A stretch of 40,183 nt of DNA. Origin: Clostridia bacterium (GTDB lineage: Bacteria > Bacillota > Clostridia > Oscillospirales > CAG-272). Every line of letters starts with the position of its first letter. Position 1 is the stretch's first letter. Location of the stretch: contig JAGAEA010000018.1 of assembly GCA_017613355.1 (NCBI GenBank), positions 1 through 40,183 of the forward strand. Direction: 5' to 3'. Position numbers and translations under genes: made by a program. The notes beneath the pieces were generated by a model that ran no database searches, was not told the DNA's origin, and saw nothing but the letters and a program-made list of their open reading frames with translations. Below are positions 1 to 7,927 of the stretch, piece after piece.

Positions 1-1
1 C

Positions 2-1156
2 AAATACATGGGTGACGCCATTTTCAAATTGCCCACGCCGCTCATGCTCTCCAAGGTGGTGGACGCGCTGGACGAGATCTATAAACTGATGAACGAAACG
101 CAGTCCGCCGACGTGCGCGGAGACGTTTACGAATATCTGCTCGCCAAGATCGCAACGGCGGGCGTAAACGGTCAGTTCCGCACGCCGCGCCATATCATCC
201 GCATGATGGTGGAATTGATGGATCCGAAAGCGGACGATGTGATCGCCGACCCCGCCTGCGGAACGTCCGGCTTCCTTGTCGCGGCGGGGGAATACCTCAA
301 AGAAACGCACAAAGAGGAAATTTTCTACAACCGGCAGAAAAAAGACCACTACATGAACCATATGTTCCACGGCTACGATATGGACAGGACCATGCTCCGC
401 ATCGGCGCGATGAACATGATGACGCACGGCATCGACAATCCGTTCATCGAATACCGCGACAGTCTTTCGGATCAGAACCCCGACAAGAACAAGTATTCGC
501 TGATCCTTGCCAATCCGCCTTTCAAGGGCAGTCTGGACGCGGACACGGTTTCGACGGATCTGCTCAAAGTCTGCAAGACGAAAAAGACCGAACTGCTGTT
601 TTTGGCGCTCTTTTTGCGGATGCTCCGCGTCGGCGGGCGGTGCGCCTGCATCGTGCCGGACGGCGTTCTGTTCGGCTCGTCCACGGCGCACAAGGACATC
701 CGCAAAGCGCTGATCGAGGAAAACCGCCTCGAAGCCGTGATCTCGATGCCCTCCGGCGTGTTCAAGCCCTACGCGGGCGTTTCCACCGGGATCCTGATCT
801 TTACCAAGACCGGGCACGGCGGCACGGACAAGGTGTGGTTCTACGATATGTTCTCTGACGGCTATTCGCTGGACGACAAACGTTCGCCCGTCGCGGAAAA
901 CGACATTCCAGATATCATCGCCCGTTTCCGTAACCTCGACGGTGAAGCCGACCGCAAGCGTACCGAAAAATCGTTCTTCGTGCCGAAGGACGAGATCGTC
1001 GGCAACGACTATGATTTAAGCATCAATAAGTATAAGCAGACGGAATACAAGCCGGTAGAGTACCCGCCCACGAGCGAGATCATGGAAAACCTGCGGGCGC
1101 TGGAAAGCGAGATCGGCAAGGCGATGGATGAGTTAAACACCCTTTTGAATCAATAA
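2..1156 (+). CDS. hsdM: Type I restriction-modification DNA methyltransferase subunit HsdM (5' partial)
   Basis: Modification subunit of a type I restriction-modification system. It is expected to transfer methyl groups from AdoMet to adenine N6 in a two-HsdM, one-HsdS complex. The reading frame is open to the left edge, so the N terminus lies outside; about 384 residues are present of a usual 480-520. The AdoMet-binding motif DPACGTSGF is near fragment residue 83 and the N6-adenine catalytic motif NPPF near residue 171. The C-terminal part, with its charged helices, resembles the HsdM tail that contacts HsdS. The gene is GC-rich like hsdR and unlike the AT-rich genes that follow. It starts the visible part of the operon hsdM-orf162-hsdS-abiH-hsdR, with 16 bp to the next gene. 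An internal ATG at 8 is not the true start, because the family similarity continues upstream of it. Confidence 0.95.
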   Translation, partial: KYMGDAIFKLPTPLMLSKVVDALDEIYKLMNETQSADVRGDVYEYLLAKIATAGVNGQFRTPRHIIRMMVELMDPKADDVIADPACGTSGFLVAAGEYLKETHKEEIFYNRQKKDHYMNHMFHGYDMDRTMLRIGAMNMMTHGIDNPFIEYRDSLSDQNPDKNKYSLILANPPFKGSLDADTVSTDLLKVCKTKKTELLFLALFLRMLRVGGRCACIVPDGVLFGSSTAHKDIRKALIEENRLEAVISMPSGVFKPYAGVSTGILIFTKTGHGGTDKVWFYDMFSDGYSLDDKRSPVAENDIPDIIARFRNLDGEADRKRTEKSFFVPKDEIVGNDYDLSINKYKQTEYKPVEYPPTSEIMENLRALESEIGKAMDELNTLLNQ

Positions 1157-1172
1157 AAACAAAGGAGTAAGT

Positions 1173-1661
1173 ATGAATAATAAAATTATTTTCTCAATAC
1201 CAATTTACGCAATGAGTCCAGATGAATTGAACAGAAAGTATAATGAAAAAATCAACGCACTAAATCGAGAATTTCCTAATATGGTGGATCAACGGATTAT
1301 TGACTATAATACATTTCCTCAACGGATTTGGCAATACAATCATATTGTTGGATATATTGAGATTTCGGCAAAACTACGCGATGTATATTTCAATGTGTAT
1401 TTACCACCTAAAAACAAAAAATATTATTGGTTGTCAAATCAAAAAGTTTTCTTGGCTCTTGAAATACCTGATAATCCTCATTTTATTGTGTTTGGTGATG
1501 ATAGCAATAATGAGATTATTAACAAGATTTACGAGAGAATTAAAGAAATACAAAAATGCTTACCCCAAAGATATTATATTGATTTGATGTGCTTTGATAA
1601 TATCGTGCCATATCTTGATTTAAGATCACTTTTATTCAATGTGAGGCGAATTCAAGGTTGA
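1173..1661 (+). CDS. Hypothetical protein inside the hsd operon (162 aa)
   Basis: I do not recognise this family. The start is well supported by an AAAGGAG ribosome site at 1160-1166. The protein is soluble, rich in Asn, Ile, Tyr and Lys, with no signal peptide or membrane segment and no obvious catalytic motif. The base composition is strikingly AT-rich compared with hsdM upstream, matching hsdS and abiH downstream. It lies between the modification and specificity genes on the same strand with short gaps (16 and 18 bp), so it is probably co-transcribed. Position suggests an accessory role in the restriction locus (regulator, anti-restriction or separate defence gene), but that is inference from context only. 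Confidence 0.7.
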   Translation: MNNKIIFSIPIYAMSPDELNRKYNEKINALNREFPNMVDQRIIDYNTFPQRIWQYNHIVGYIEISAKLRDVYFNVYLPPKNKKYYWLSNQKVFLALEIPDNPHFIVFGDDSNNEIINKIYERIKEIQKCLPQRYYIDLMCFDNIVPYLDLRSLLFNVRRIQG

Positions 1662-1679
1662 TAATTTGCAGGAGGGAAA

Positions 1680-2837
1680 ATGGAATATAGATTAGATGAA
1701 TTATTCGATTTGCAAATGGGGAAAACTCCTTCGCGAAATAACCCTGAATATTGGAATTCAAAAGATCATAAGTGGATTTCGATTGCAGATCTCTCTAAAT
1801 GCGGCAAATACATAAGCGAAACAAAGGAATATTTGTCTGATAAGGCGGTAAAAGAAAGCGGTATCAGCGTAATTCCCGCAAATACTGTGATAATGAGTTT
1901 CAAACTTTCAATCGGCAAAACCGCTATAACGGCAGAGCCGATGTTCTCGAATGAAGCAATTATGTCATTTCGAGATTTGCGTAAGATTGATTTATTACCT
2001 GATTATCTATACTACTTATTCAGCGGAAAAGAGTGGGATGAGGGAACAAATAAAGCGGTTTTGGGCAAAACCTTAAATAAAGCAACATTATCACAAGTTC
2101 AAATCAAGGTTCATTCTTTTTCCGAACAAAAGAAAATAGTTAAAACATTGGATAAAGTTAGCTCAATTATTGATTCCCGCCGGCGGGAACTGCAAGCCCT
2201 CGACGACCTCATCAAAGCCCGATTTGTCGAGATGTTCGGGGACATTATTCACAATGATAGAGGTTGGAACACATTTTATTTTTCTGATGTTACAACATCA
2301 AGATTAGGCAAAATGTTGGATTCCAAGCAGCAGACGGGCAAACACTCTTTCCCTTATTTGGCAAATTACAATGTTCAATGGTTTAGATTTGAAATTAGCA
2401 ATTTGAATCAAATGGATTTTGGCGAAGAAGATCAAAAGGAATTTCAACTTTTGGATGGGGATCTGTTGGTTTGCGAAGGTGGAGAAATTGGACGCTGCGC
2501 AGTTTGGCATAATCAAGTGCAACCATGTTTTTTTCAAAAAGCATTGCATCGTGTTAGATGTAACCAAAAAGTACTATTGCCAGATTATTTAGCATGGTGG
2601 TTCAAATTTAACTGTGATAATAAGGGCTTTGCTTCTATTGAAGGTGCAAAAGCGACCATTGCGCACCTTCCGGGAGCAAAGTTAAAGCAATTAAATGTTG
2701 TTGTTCCGCCGATTGAATTACAAAACGAATTTGTTTCCCTTGTTAAACAAGTTGAAAAATCTAAACTTGCCGTACAAAAAGCGTTGAATCAATCCCAACT
2801 GCTTTTCGATAGTTTGATGCAAAAATATTTTGGGTGA
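1680..2837 (+). CDS. hsdS: Type I restriction-modification specificity subunit HsdS
   Basis: DNA-recognition subunit that sets the bipartite target of the type I complex. The 385-aa protein has the usual two halves. Target-recognition domain 1 (about residues 1-163) carries the typical GKTPSRNNPEYW...WISIADLS opening. A central conserved helical spacer (about 164-190, RRELQALDDLIKARFVEMFG) follows, then target-recognition domain 2 and a C-terminal helix ending LFDSLMQKYFG. The ATG at 1680 follows a GGAGGG ribosome site. Both recognition domains and the C-terminal helix are AT-rich, whereas the central spacer is abruptly GC-rich like hsdM and hsdR. A perfect 16-bp palindrome lies at the first junction. 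This mosaic suggests exchange of recognition domains by recombination. Only one hsdS is present in the window. Confidence 0.93.
   Translation: MEYRLDELFDLQMGKTPSRNNPEYWNSKDHKWISIADLSKCGKYISETKEYLSDKAVKESGISVIPANTVIMSFKLSIGKTAITAEPMFSNEAIMSFRDLRKIDLLPDYLYYLFSGKEWDEGTNKAVLGKTLNKATLSQVQIKVHSFSEQKKIVKTLDKVSSIIDSRRRELQALDDLIKARFVEMFGDIIHNDRGWNTFYFSDVTTSRLGKMLDSKQQTGKHSFPYLANYNVQWFRFEISNLNQMDFGEEDQKEFQLLDGDLLVCEGGEIGRCAVWHNQVQPCFFQKALHRVRCNQKVLLPDYLAWWFKFNCDNKGFASIEGAKATIAHLPGAKLKQLNVVVPPIELQNEFVSLVKQVEKSKLAVQKALNQSQLLFDSLMQKYFG
2174..2189. repeat. 16-bp perfect palindrome at the TRD1/spacer junction of hsdS
   Basis: TTCCCGCC followed by GGCGGGAA forms a perfect 16-bp inverted repeat inside hsdS. 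It sits exactly where the AT-rich first recognition domain meets the GC-rich central spacer. It may be a recombination point for swapping recognition domains, or a chance product of coding for Ser-Arg-Arg-Arg. Confidence 0.55.
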
Positions 2838-2847
2838 GGTGAGAATA

Positions 2848-3912
2848 ATGGAAATAACATTTTTATTAGGAAATGGGTTAGATTTGAACTGCGGATGTAA
2901 AAGTTCATATAAGGATATTTATGAATATTATATTCAGCAACCCTCAAATAATGAATGGATAAAAAGATTGAAAAAAGAGATTTCAACATGGGGCGACTTT
3001 GAAATGGAAATGGCAAAGTTCGTTTCCACCTGCCAAAGCGAACAGGAAGCCATTAACTGTATCAGAGATTTCAAAAGACAGATGGACAGGCATTTACAAT
3101 TTGAAAATAACCGAATGGAAAATGAGATAAAGGAAGATGAGAAAACGGAATTTCTTAATCAAAGCATTATAGAGGAAATTGAAAGATCAATAAAGAATTT
3201 TTATTCGAGTTGTATTCCAAATGTTAGTAATGAAATAGAAAGAAGAATGAGAAATGCCCCCGTTTATTACAATTTCATTTCTTTCAACTACACAACTTTT
3301 CTGGATCAATTGATAATTCGTATTGCAAAAGAATTATCCAATCAGAAAAACAAATCAATCAGCAAAGATATGTATTGCAGACTCCCGACATTGATCCATA
3401 TTCATGGGACCTTGGGTGGAAACGAATTAGTTGGAATAGATAATAAAGAACAATTTGGAGAGATTACATATAATCACGAGGCGCTGGAAAAAAATTTTAT
3501 TAAGCCCTTATTAAATTTTGTTATTGATTTACAACGCTTTACCGATGCGACAGACGCTATAAAAAATGCGGATATTATCTGTGTTTTTGGTATGTCATTG
3601 GGGGATTCGGATTTAACATGGCGAACAAAAATAATTGAATGGTTGCAAAAAAACGAGTTCCACCATCTATTTTTGTATGACTATTCACAATGCGGCACAG
3701 ATAATTATCTTATTGATGAAAAGATGGATGCCGAAGATAAAGCAAAAAGAGAGTTCTTAACAAAATGCAATATTGAAACAAATGGAATTGAAAGACAAAT
3801 TCATATTCCAATTGGACAAAACATTTTTAATATAAAAAAATGTCTTGATCGAAAAAAACAAATAAAAATAGGAAAACAAACCGTCCAAAAGATTCTTATG
3901 GGAGTTCCATGA
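2848..3912 (+). CDS. AbiH-family abortive-infection protein
   Basis: Member of the AbiH family, named for phage abortive infection; the biochemical activity is not established, though the motifs resemble a nucleotide-binding SIR2-like fold. The 354-aa protein starts with ITFLLGNGLDLN (residues 3-14), the family's glycine-rich loop. It also has FNYTTFLDQL near residue 150, IHGTLGG near 185 and VFGMSLGDSD near 250, matching the order of conserved blocks in the family. I chose the ATG at 2848 with GAGGTGA upstream over an in-frame TTG at 2830. The gene begins 10 bp after hsdS and ends 15 bp before hsdR, so it is embedded in the restriction operon. It is strongly AT-rich. The placement suggests a layered defence in which abortive infection backs up restriction. 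Confidence 0.85.
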   Translation: MEITFLLGNGLDLNCGCKSSYKDIYEYYIQQPSNNEWIKRLKKEISTWGDFEMEMAKFVSTCQSEQEAINCIRDFKRQMDRHLQFENNRMENEIKEDEKTEFLNQSIIEEIERSIKNFYSSCIPNVSNEIERRMRNAPVYYNFISFNYTTFLDQLIIRIAKELSNQKNKSISKDMYCRLPTLIHIHGTLGGNELVGIDNKEQFGEITYNHEALEKNFIKPLLNFVIDLQRFTDATDAIKNADIICVFGMSLGDSDLTWRTKIIEWLQKNEFHHLFLYDYSQCGTDNYLIDEKMDAEDKAKREFLTKCNIETNGIERQIHIPIGQNIFNIKKCLDRKKQIKIGKQTVQKILMGVP

Positions 3913-3927
3913 TTGAGGAGAAAAACC

Positions 3928-6900
3928 ATGACCAACTTTGATTTCCTGAAATCCGACGCGCAATTCGCGTCCTTTGCCGAGGTCGCCGTCGCCGCCGAAA
4001 ATCTATACCATATTGACATTGATTCCTGCGTTTCCAACTGTCGCAGGGCAATGGAATTTGCGGTGAAGTGGATGTATTCCGTTGACCGCGCGTTGGTCAT
4101 GCCCTATCAGGATTCTCTCGTCGCCCTGATGAACGACGAGAAATTCCGCGAGATCGTCGGCAACGATATCTGGCGCCGCATGGAATTCATCCGCAAACTC
4201 GGCAACACCGTCATGCACAGTAGCCGAAAAGTGACCCAAGAGCAGGCGGAACTTTGCCTCGAAAACCTCTATTATTTTCTCGATGAACTCGCCTATTTCT
4301 ACGCCGACGACTACGTCGAGCGCCCCTTTGACCCATCTCTGCTCACAAAGGCGCCGGACGAAACGCCCGCGCCCGCTCCAAACAATGAAATCGACCTTTC
4401 CGCTCTGATCGAGGAAAACAAGTCCCTCAAAGCCGAGCTGACCGCCCGCCGCACCGAGCAGCAGCAAACCTACGCCCCCAAGCCCCTCGAACTCTCCGAA
4501 TACAAAACCCGCAAAATCTATATTGATTTCATGCTTCAAGACGCCGGCTGGGTGGAAGGCAGGGATTGGCAGAACGAGGTGGAACTTTTCGGGATGCCCA
4601 ATCCTTTCGAGGTCGGCTATGCCGATTACGTCCTCTACGGCGACGACGGCAGAGCCCTCGCCGTCCTCGAAGCCAAGCGCACCTGCGTGGACGTTTCCAA
4701 AGGCCGTCAGCAGGCGAAGCTCTATGCCGACCTGCTCGAAAAGAAGTACGGTCGCCGCCCCGTCATCTTCCTTTCCAACGGTTTTGAAACGCATATCATC
4801 GACAATCTCTACCCCGAACGCAAGGTGGCGTCCGTCTATTCCAAGCGCGACTTGGAAAAACTGTTCGGTCTGCAAACCATGCGGACAAGTCTTGCCCATA
4901 TCACCGTCAACAAAGCCATTGCTGGGCGATACTATCAGGAGGGCGCGATCAAGGCGGTTTGCGACGCTTTCGGCGCGAAAAATCGCCGCAAAGCCCTGCT
5001 CGTCATGGCGACCGGCTCCGGCAAGACCCGCACCGTCATCGCCCTTTGCGACGTTCTTCTTCAGCACGGTTGGGTGAAGAATATCCTGTTCCTTGCAGAC
5101 AGAAACTCACTTGTCACGCAGGCAAAGCGCGCTTTTGTGAATCTGCTTCCCGATTTGTCCGTGACAAATCTCTGCGAAGAAAAAGATAACTATACGGCAC
5201 ACTGCGTTTTCTCCACCTATCAGACGATGATGAACGTCATTGACACGGTGAAGGACGACAAGGGCAAGCTGTTTACCATCGGACATTTCGATCTTGTCAT
5301 TTGCGATGAGGCGCACCGTTCGATTTACAACAAATACCGCGATATTTTCAACTATTTTGACGCACCGCTCGTCGGTCTGACTGCTACACCCAAAGACGAG
5401 ATCGACAAAAACACGTACGAAATCTTTGAACTGGAAAACGGCGTCCCGACTTACGGCTATGAGCTGGCGCAGGCGGTCAAAGACGGCTTTCTTGTTGATT
5501 TCATGTCGGTCGAAACACGGCTGAAATTCATCGAACAGGGTATCGTTTACGACGAACTATCCGAAGCGGACAAAGAAGCATACGAAAACACGTTCGAGGA
5601 TGAAAACGGCGAACTGCCGGAAAGCATCGCGTCATCCGCGCTGAACGAATGGATCTTCAACGAAGACACGATCCGCGAAGTGCTGCACGTTGTAATGGAG
5701 AACGGGATCAAAATTGATTACGGCGCAAAGCTCGGCAAAACGATCATATTTGCGAAGAACCACACGCACGCCGAAAAGATCTACGAGGTGTTCAATAAAG
5801 AATACCCGCATCTGCCGGGATTTGCAAAGGTCATCGACAATTACATGACATACGCGCAGAGCGCGATCGACGAGTTTTCCGACCCGAAAAAATACCCACA
5901 GATCGCCATTTCCGTGGATATGCTCGACACCGGTATCGACGTGCCGGAAGTTCTCAACCTCGTTTTCTTTAAAAAGGTGATGAGCAAGGCGAAATTCTGG
6001 CAGATGATCGGGCGCGGCACTCGCCTTTGCCCCACGCTGCTTGACGGCAAGGATAAAGAAAAATTCTATATCTTCGACTTCTGCGGAAACTTTGAGTTTT
6101 TCCGCATGAACAAAGGCAGACCGACGGCTAATATGATGGCTTTACAGGGCGCGATCTTCCATTTGAAATCCCAGATCGTTTTCAAATTGCAGGATCTGGC
6201 ATATCAGACGACGGATCTGATTGCATTCCGCAAAGCGCTCGTTGACGAAATGGTAAGCAAAGTCAAAGAGTTGAACAAGGAAAACTTTGCCGTCCGTCAG
6301 CACCTGAAATATGTCGAACTCTATGCCAATCCCGACAACTATCAAACGCTGACTTACGAAGATACGCTGATCATCGGACAGGAACTTGCACCTCTTATTA
6401 TCCCGGACGAAGACGACGCGAAAGCGGTTAGGTTCGATGCGTTGATGTACGGTATAGAACTCGCTTATCTTGCCGGGAAGAAATACGGCAAATACCGCAG
6501 TGATCTTTACAAAAAGGTTTCCGCTGTTGCGAGCGTTGCGAATATTCCGGAAATCATGGCGCAGTCGGATCTGATCGAAAAAATCCTACACACGGATTAT
6601 ATCGAAAACGCGGGTATCAATGAATTCGAGCATATCAGAGAAAACCTGCGCGATCTGATGAAGTATATCCCTGTTTTCAAGATACGCTACGATACAAACT
6701 TTGACGATGATATTCTGTCCATTGACTGGAATGAATCCGAACTCGAAAACGATGATCTGAAGAATTACAAAGCGAAGGCGGAATTCTACATCCGCCAGCA
6801 TCAAGATAACGCGGTTATTGCCAAACTGAAAAGCAATCAGCCGTTGACAGCGGAAGACGTGAAATCGCTTGAGGCAATCCTTTGGAGCGAAGTCGGCACA

Positions 6901-7221
6901 AAAGAGGATTATGAAGCCGAATACGGTCAAAAGCCGCTCGGCGAGCTTGTGCGCGAGATTGTCGGTCTTGATATGAACGCCGCCAAAGCCGCGTTTGCGG
7001 AATACCTGAACGACGTCAATCTTGATAGCAGGCAGATCTATTTTGTCAACCAGATCGTTGAATACATCGTTCATAACGGATTGATGAAGGATTTGTCGGT
7101 GTTGCAGGAATCCCCCTTTACGGATCAGGGCAGCGTGGTGGAAATATTTACCGATTTGTCTGTTTGGACAGGCATCAGAAAAGCAATCGAGCAAGTGAAC
7201 GCAAACGCGCGGGTGGCATAA
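3928..7221 (+). CDS. hsdR: Type I restriction endonuclease subunit HsdR
   Basis: Motor and nuclease subunit that translocates DNA and cuts unmethylated DNA as part of the HsdR-HsdM-HsdS complex. In order along 1097 residues: an N-terminal DUF4145-like helical domain (about 1-120), a linker, a PD-(D/E)xK nuclease core with D in GYADYVLYG and ExK in VLEAKRT (about residue 248), Walker A ATGSGKT near 362, DEAH box DEAHRS near 460, motif III GLTATP near 484, and helicase motifs V-VI (SVDMLDTGIDVPEV, QMIGRGTRL) near 670-695. A long C-terminal domain of the EcoEI type follows. The ATG at 3928 has GAGGAG upstream; an in-frame TTG at 3913 is less likely. It is GC-rich like hsdM, closing the operon. 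No frameshift or missing motif was seen. Confidence 0.95.
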   Translation: MTNFDFLKSDAQFASFAEVAVAAENLYHIDIDSCVSNCRRAMEFAVKWMYSVDRALVMPYQDSLVALMNDEKFREIVGNDIWRRMEFIRKLGNTVMHSSRKVTQEQAELCLENLYYFLDELAYFYADDYVERPFDPSLLTKAPDETPAPAPNNEIDLSALIEENKSLKAELTARRTEQQQTYAPKPLELSEYKTRKIYIDFMLQDAGWVEGRDWQNEVELFGMPNPFEVGYADYVLYGDDGRALAVLEAKRTCVDVSKGRQQAKLYADLLEKKYGRRPVIFLSNGFETHIIDNLYPERKVASVYSKRDLEKLFGLQTMRTSLAHITVNKAIAGRYYQEGAIKAVCDAFGAKNRRKALLVMATGSGKTRTVIALCDVLLQHGWVKNILFLADRNSLVTQAKRAFVNLLPDLSVTNLCEEKDNYTAHCVFSTYQTMMNVIDTVKDDKGKLFTIGHFDLVICDEAHRSIYNKYRDIFNYFDAPLVGLTATPKDEIDKNTYEIFELENGVPTYGYELAQAVKDGFLVDFMSVETRLKFIEQGIVYDELSEADKEAYENTFEDENGELPESIASSALNEWIFNEDTIREVLHVVMENGIKIDYGAKLGKTIIFAKNHTHAEKIYEVFNKEYPHLPGFAKVIDNYMTYAQSAIDEFSDPKKYPQIAISVDMLDTGIDVPEVLNLVFFKKVMSKAKFWQMIGRGTRLCPTLLDGKDKEKFYIFDFCGNFEFFRMNKGRPTANMMALQGAIFHLKSQIVFKLQDLAYQTTDLIAFRKALVDEMVSKVKELNKENFAVRQHLKYVELYANPDNYQTLTYEDTLIIGQELAPLIIPDEDDAKAVRFDALMYGIELAYLAGKKYGKYRSDLYKKVSAVASVANIPEIMAQSDLIEKILHTDYIENAGINEFEHIRENLRDLMKYIPVFKIRYDTNFDDDILSIDWNESELENDDLKNYKAKAEFYIRQHQDNAVIAKLKSNQPLTAEDVKSLEAILWSEVGTKEDYEAEYGQKPLGELVREIVGLDMNAAKAAFAEYLNDVNLDSRQIYFVNQIVEYIVHNGLMKDLSVLQESPFTDQGSVVEIFTDLSVWTGIRKAIEQVNANARVA

Positions 7222-7290
7222 CCAATAACTGTTATTCAAAAAACTATGTTCAACGATGAGCCGAAGTCAAATGTCTCTTTTCTTGGGTTT

Positions 7291-7303
7291 CAGGGGCACC
7301 CCC
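7291..7303 (+). terminator. Weak hairpin downstream of hsdR
   Basis: AGGGG and CCCCT arms separated by CAC form a short GC hairpin about 70 bp after the hsdR stop. It lacks a T-run, so it is at best a weak or factor-dependent terminator. Confidence 0.25.
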
Positions 7304-7311
7304 TTACAAGC

Positions 7312-7331
7312 GAATTGTGATATCACAATTC
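7312..7331. promoter_or_regulatory. 20-bp perfect palindrome, operator-like
   Basis: GAATTGTGATATCACAATTC is a perfect 20-bp inverted repeat. It lies in the gene-free stretch after hsdR, about 88 bp upstream of the -35 box at 7419. Dimeric repressors and activators bind sites of this form; the TGTGA/TCACA half sites resemble CRP/FNR-family half sites, but the spacing between the halves is only two bases. It could also mark the left edge of the accessory module. The bound protein is unknown. Confidence 0.5.
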
Positions 7332-7418
7332 CGTGCTTGCCTGAGAATTGCCCCATTGTTTTCCTTGCGGTTGTGTAAAAATAATTCAAGAAAATGTCAA
7401 AAAAATGCCTTTTCATCC

Positions 7419-7447
7419 TTGACATTGTATTCTCGGTCTGTTATACT
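7419..7447 (+). promoter_or_regulatory. Sigma-A promoter in the gene-free stretch
   Basis: TTGACA at 7419-7424 and TATACT at 7442-7447 are separated by 17 bp. Transcription would start near 7454. The nearest well-supported gene starts 470 bp downstream, and a long hairpin with a T-run intervenes, so the product may be a small RNA or a long leader. Confidence 0.7.
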
Positions 7448-7580
7448 ATCCATGTTACCTGCCGGAAAAGGATATACTTCCCCATTATGTAGTATTCCCC
7501 TGGCTGGTAAAACGATATTCACTCAATTTCACAATTTCATAAACACATTTCGCATCTTTTTTAGCTTTCTTTTTCATCGG

Positions 7581-7651
7581 AAAGCCGCTACATAGCGATT
7601 TTACGCAAGGGCTTTTGCCCCTGTTTTTGTCGCTGTGCAGCGGCTTTTTTT
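7581..7651 (+). ncRNA. Long structured hairpin with T-run (3' end of a possible ~200-nt small RNA, or an attenuator)
   Basis: AAAGCCGCT (7581-7589) pairs with AGCGGCTTT (7639-7647). Inside it CATAGCGA (7591-7598) pairs with TCGCTGTG (7630-7637) with one wobble, giving a stem of about 17 pairs with a single mismatch. The apical part holds a further GGGC-TTTT-GCCC hairpin. Seven T residues follow at 7645-7651. With the promoter at 7419-7447 the transcript would be about 200 nt. I do not recognise an RNA family. It may instead attenuate expression of the ParB module downstream. Confidence 0.45.
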
Positions 7652-7706
7652 ACTTTGTCCCACGTTGGGACGAAGTGATAAACGGATATTTGTCTGTTGT
7701 CCGTTT
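7652..7706. repeat. Two further inverted repeats in the ParB leader
   Basis: GTCCCA-CGT-TGGGAC (7657-7671), extended by ACTT/AAGT across one mismatch, and AAACGGA/TCCGTTT (7680-7686 and 7700-7706) form two successive hairpins between the T-run and the ParB module. They could be protein-binding sites, for example parS-like or recombinase sites, or RNA structures. The remainder of 7222-7765 shows nothing else I can support. Confidence 0.35.
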
Positions 7707-7765
7707 CCTTTACATAGTCCCCACCCGCCGGCAGATCGCCCCGTAATTCAAAGGAAAGGAGGTTT

Positions 7766-7927
7766 TTGTACATACCGCGGGACCGATTTGCCGGCAAGCA
7801 ACCATCCGAAAACAGGGGGGATATCCACCGGGATAAATCTTGGCAAGCACTGAATTTTGGGGACAAAAATCGCTTGTCGGCGGAGTCCCCCGAACCCCCA
7901 AAGAGAAAAGAAAGGAAACAGACATGA
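7766..7927 (+). CDS. Possible small protein upstream of ParB (53 aa, TTG start)
   Basis: An unusually strong ribosome site, AAAGGAGGT at 7755-7763, has no other start codon at a proper distance. The frame opened by TTG at 7766 runs 53 codons and stops in TGA at 7925-7927, overlapping the ParB start as ATGA. The predicted peptide is hydrophilic and rich in Arg, Lys and Pro, beginning MYIPRDRFAGKQPSENRG. The 2-bp-close ribosome site is the weak point (spacing only 2 bases to TTG), so it could instead be a leader that loads ribosomes for translational coupling to ParB. I do not recognise the sequence. Confidence 0.35.
   Translation: MYIPRDRFAGKQPSENRGDIHRDKSWQALNFGDKNRLSAESPEPPKRKERKQT

Noticed and set aside
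4003-5067. Long open frame antisense to hsdR
   Set aside because: Shadow of the GC-rich hsdR frame; the sense frame has clear nuclease and helicase motifs.
7317-7595. Open frame of 92 codons on the plus strand after hsdR
   Set aside because: No ribosome site, spans a promoter and the start of a hairpin, and its composition is unlike neighbouring genes.
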